Shown: piece after piece, positions 17,367 through 20,123 of the stretch
Position numbering within the stretch: the stretch's first letter is position 1
How the letters are laid out: each line of letters opens with the position of its first letter
NCBI GenBank assembly: GCA_003535195.1
Contig: DOHN01000138.1
Coordinates: forward strand, 34,886-55,008
Direction of reading: 5' to 3'
Origin: Ruminiclostridium sp.
GTDB lineage: Bacteria > Bacillota > Clostridia > DSM-8532
Length of the DNA stretch: 20,123 nt
Made by a program: the position numbers and the translations under genes
Notes under the pieces: generated by a model
What the model saw: only the letters and a program-made list of their open reading frames with translations
Told to the model about the DNA's origin: nothing
Databases searched by the model: none

Positions 17367-17381
17367 GAAGGATGAATTGAC

Positions 17382-18431
17382 ATGAAAGAGAAAAAGAACC
17401 CCCTTAGTTTCCAGCTTGATGTGTCTGACTTCCTTCCGGCAAATAAGGAAGAGAAGGAAAGCCTGGTCATCATGCGCGAAAGCGTCAGCTTCTGGCGCGA
17501 CGGTCTGCGCCGTTTTGAAAAGAACAAAATAGCCATGACCAGCTTCATTATTATTATATTAGTTTTCATATTTGCATTTGTAATGCCGCAATTTTATCCC
17601 TACTCCTATGAGCAGCAGATCCGCGGAAGCGAAAATCTTGCGCCCATGGCATACTCGGAACCGGAACTTGCTTTAAAGGCCGCCGGTGAAAAGGTATTCC
17701 CTCATATTTTGGGAACGGATTCATTGGGTAGGGATACCATGATCCGGCTCATGATGGGCAGCCGCATTTCACTGCTCGTTGGTCTTGTAGCCAGTATACT
17801 GGTGCTTCTCATAGGATCGATCTATGGCACCGTTGCCGGCTATTTCGGCGGCAAGGTGGACCTGTTTATGATGCGTATTGTAGATATTATCTATACAGTT
17901 CCCGACATTCTGATCATTATTTTACTGATGGTCACCTTGAAATATCCCTTAAAGGACCTGGCAGAAACCGTACCCGCCTTTAGCTGGATCAACGTAATAG
18001 GAGTAGGGCTTATCTGTATTTTTATAGTCTTTTCACTCCTCTATTGGGTGGGTATGGCAAGAATTGTCCGCAGTCAGGTTCTGACATTAAAGGAGCAGGA
18101 ATACGTCACTGCGGCAAGGGCCTTGGGTGCCGGCAGCGGGCGCATCATCAGAAAGCATCTTCTTACAAATAGTATGGGAACCCTGATCGTAACAACAACC
18201 TTACAGATTCCTTCGGCTATTTTCACCGAGAGTTTCTTAAGCTTTATCGGTATCGGCGTTGCGGCCCCTATGCCCAGCCTTGGATCCATGGCTTCTACGG
18301 CCATCGACGGCATCTACTCCTACCCGTACAGGCTTTTGGCTCCCGCATTGATGATCAGTCTCATTATTCTGTCCTTCAACCTGCTGGGTGACGGATTGCG
18401 TGATGCATTCGACCCCAAACTGAAGAATTGA
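17382..18431 (+). CDS. oppC: Oligopeptide ABC transporter permease OppC
   Basis: This is the second permease of the importer. The 349-residue protein has a long charged N-terminal cytoplasmic part (about 1-50), the family motif WRDGLRRFEKNKIAM before the first membrane helix, the external loop with HILGTDSLGRDTMIRLMMGS, further helices, and the EAA loop EYVTAARALGAGSGRIIRKH. The end GDGLRDAFDPKLKN is typical. The ATG at 17382 follows an AGGAAGGATG ribosome site. Its stop codon lies within the ribosome site of oppD, so the genes are tightly coupled. Confidence 0.93.
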   Translation: MKEKKNPLSFQLDVSDFLPANKEEKESLVIMRESVSFWRDGLRRFEKNKIAMTSFIIIILVFIFAFVMPQFYPYSYEQQIRGSENLAPMAYSEPELALKAAGEKVFPHILGTDSLGRDTMIRLMMGSRISLLVGLVASILVLLIGSIYGTVAGYFGGKVDLFMMRIVDIIYTVPDILIIILLMVTLKYPLKDLAETVPAFSWINVIGVGLICIFIVFSLLYWVGMARIVRSQVLTLKEQEYVTAARALGAGSGRIIRKHLLTNSMGTLIVTTTLQIPSAIFTESFLSFIGIGVAAPMPSLGSMASTAIDGIYSYPYRLLAPALMISLIILSFNLLGDGLRDAFDPKLKN

Positions 18432-18441
18432 GGTGAAAAAA

Positions 18442-19439
18442 TTGAGTGAATTACTATTAAATATTCAAAACGAGCGTCTTTCCTTTTTTACACCCGCAGG
18501 CGAGGTAAAAGCGCTTAATGATATATCCATACAGATGTATGAAGGAGATGTCCTCGGCATTGTCGGAGAAAGCGGAAGCGGAAAAAGCGTCACGGCCTAT
18601 TCCATTATGCAGCTCCTGCCCCATACCGGCAGAATTATCGGAGGAACAATCGATTTTAACGGTCATCGCATTAATGATATGACCGAGCAGAACATGAGAA
18701 AAATCCGCGGCAATGAGGTCAGCATCATTTTCCAGGATCCGATGACGAGCCTCAATCCGGTTTATACCATAGGAAATCAAATTTGTGAAGTCATAAAGCT
18801 TCACACCAATAAAAATAAAAAGCAGGCTTTGGAACGTGCTGAGGAGCTGCTCTCCCTTGTGGGCATCAACGAGCCCAGAAAAAGGCTGAAGCAGTATCCC
18901 CACGAATTGTCCGGCGGTATGCGTCAGCGCGTAATGATTGCCATCGCACTGGCCTGCGAGCCCAAGCTTCTGATTGCCGATGAGCCTACAACAGCTCTTG
19001 ATGTTACCATACAGGCCCAAATTCTGGAGCTGATGATAGACCTCAAGGAACAGCTGGGCATGTCCATTATTATGATTACCCATGACCTGGGCATTGTGGC
19101 CAATATGTGCCAGAAGATCGCTGTTATGTATGCCGGCAAAATTGTGGAATACGGTCCAGTGGACGAGATATTCTATAATCCGCAGCATGAATATACAAAG
19201 GGTCTGCTTCGCAGCATCCCGAAACTGAGCGAAAAGGAACATAACAGGCTGGTTCCCATAGAAGGAACTCCCGTCGATATGTTAAACCCTCCAAAGGGCT
19301 GTCCTTTCGCTCCCCGCTGCGACAGCTGCATGAAGATTTGTCTTCGTGAGATGCCGCAATATACAACCATAAATGACGGTCATCTCAGCGCCTGCTGGCT
19401 GCTGCAGAAAAAAGAGTTCATGCAAGGTGGTGAAGAAAA

Positions 19440-19443
<4 letters not shown>
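18442..19443 (+). CDS. oppD: Oligopeptide ABC transporter ATP-binding protein OppD
   Basis: OppD is one of the paired cytoplasmic ATPases that power import. It has Walker A GESGSGKS (residues 42-49), a Q-loop in [18 protein letters not shown] signature LSGGMRQRV, Walker [14 protein letters not shown], switch His in ITHDLG, and the C-terminal oligopeptide-transporter extension with [15 protein letters not shown], whose cysteines resemble those that bind an iron-sulfur cluster in some Opp/Dpp ATPases. I prefer the TTG at 18442 because GAGGTG (18430-18435) lies six bases upstream; the in-frame GTG at 18433 is part of that ribosome site. The protein is then 333 residues. The stop overlaps the start of oppF. 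Confidence 0.93.

Positions 19444-20123
<680 letters not shown>

Noticed and set aside
18457..19242. A 261-codon minus-strand frame opposite oppD
   Set aside because: It is antisense to the conserved ABC ATPase motifs and reflects codon structure of oppD.

Overview
The window is chromosomal DNA from an endospore-forming, low-to-moderate GC Firmicute, most likely of class Clostridia. The evidence is the sporulation gene content (spoVG, spoIIE, a SpoVK-type ATPase), strong GGAGG ribosome binding sites, TTG and GTG starts, AT-rich intergenic DNA, and the spoVG-glmU-prs-pth order known from Bacillus and Clostridia. Family or genus cannot be fixed from the sequence alone. No tRNA, rRNA, CRISPR array, transposase or phage gene was seen.

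Layout. Positions 1-1700: guaB (IMP dehydrogenase) on the minus strand, with its own sigma-A-type promoter and a terminator. Positions 1700-3920: a long non-coding stretch, then on the plus strand a cytoplasmic TPR-GGDEF protein (probable diguanylate cyclase). Its leader carries an intrinsic terminator and a competing antiterminator-like fold. Positions 3924-7326: the minus-strand cluster spoVG, glmU, prs, pth. A sigma-H-type promoter precedes spoVG and a terminator separates spoVG from glmU. The GlmU here keeps its acetyltransferase half but has lost key residues of the uridyltransferase half. Positions 7485-8994: divergent murC with promoter and terminator. Positions 8998-11346: minus-strand spoIIE. 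Positions 11548-15658: minus-strand operon pcrA, HAD phosphatase/phosphomutase, SpoVK-like AAA+ ATPase, ending in a strong terminator. Positions 15660-16448: a long AT-rich non-coding region with dispersed repeats and a clear promoter. Positions 16449-20123: plus-strand oppBCDF oligopeptide importer, with oppF cut by the window edge.

How the genes fit together. guaB and prs act in nucleotide supply; glmU and murC in peptidoglycan precursor synthesis; pth in translation; pcrA in DNA repair. spoVG, spoIIE and the SpoVK-like ATPase tie the region to sporulation. The pth homologue (spoVC) and opp homologue (spo0K) of Bacillus subtilis also have sporulation phenotypes.

Most notable: (1) the attenuator-like leader of the GGDEF gene, (2) the GlmU with a degenerate nucleotidyltransferase domain in the normal glmU position, and (3) a short intergenic repeat family present in at least three good copies in both orientations.
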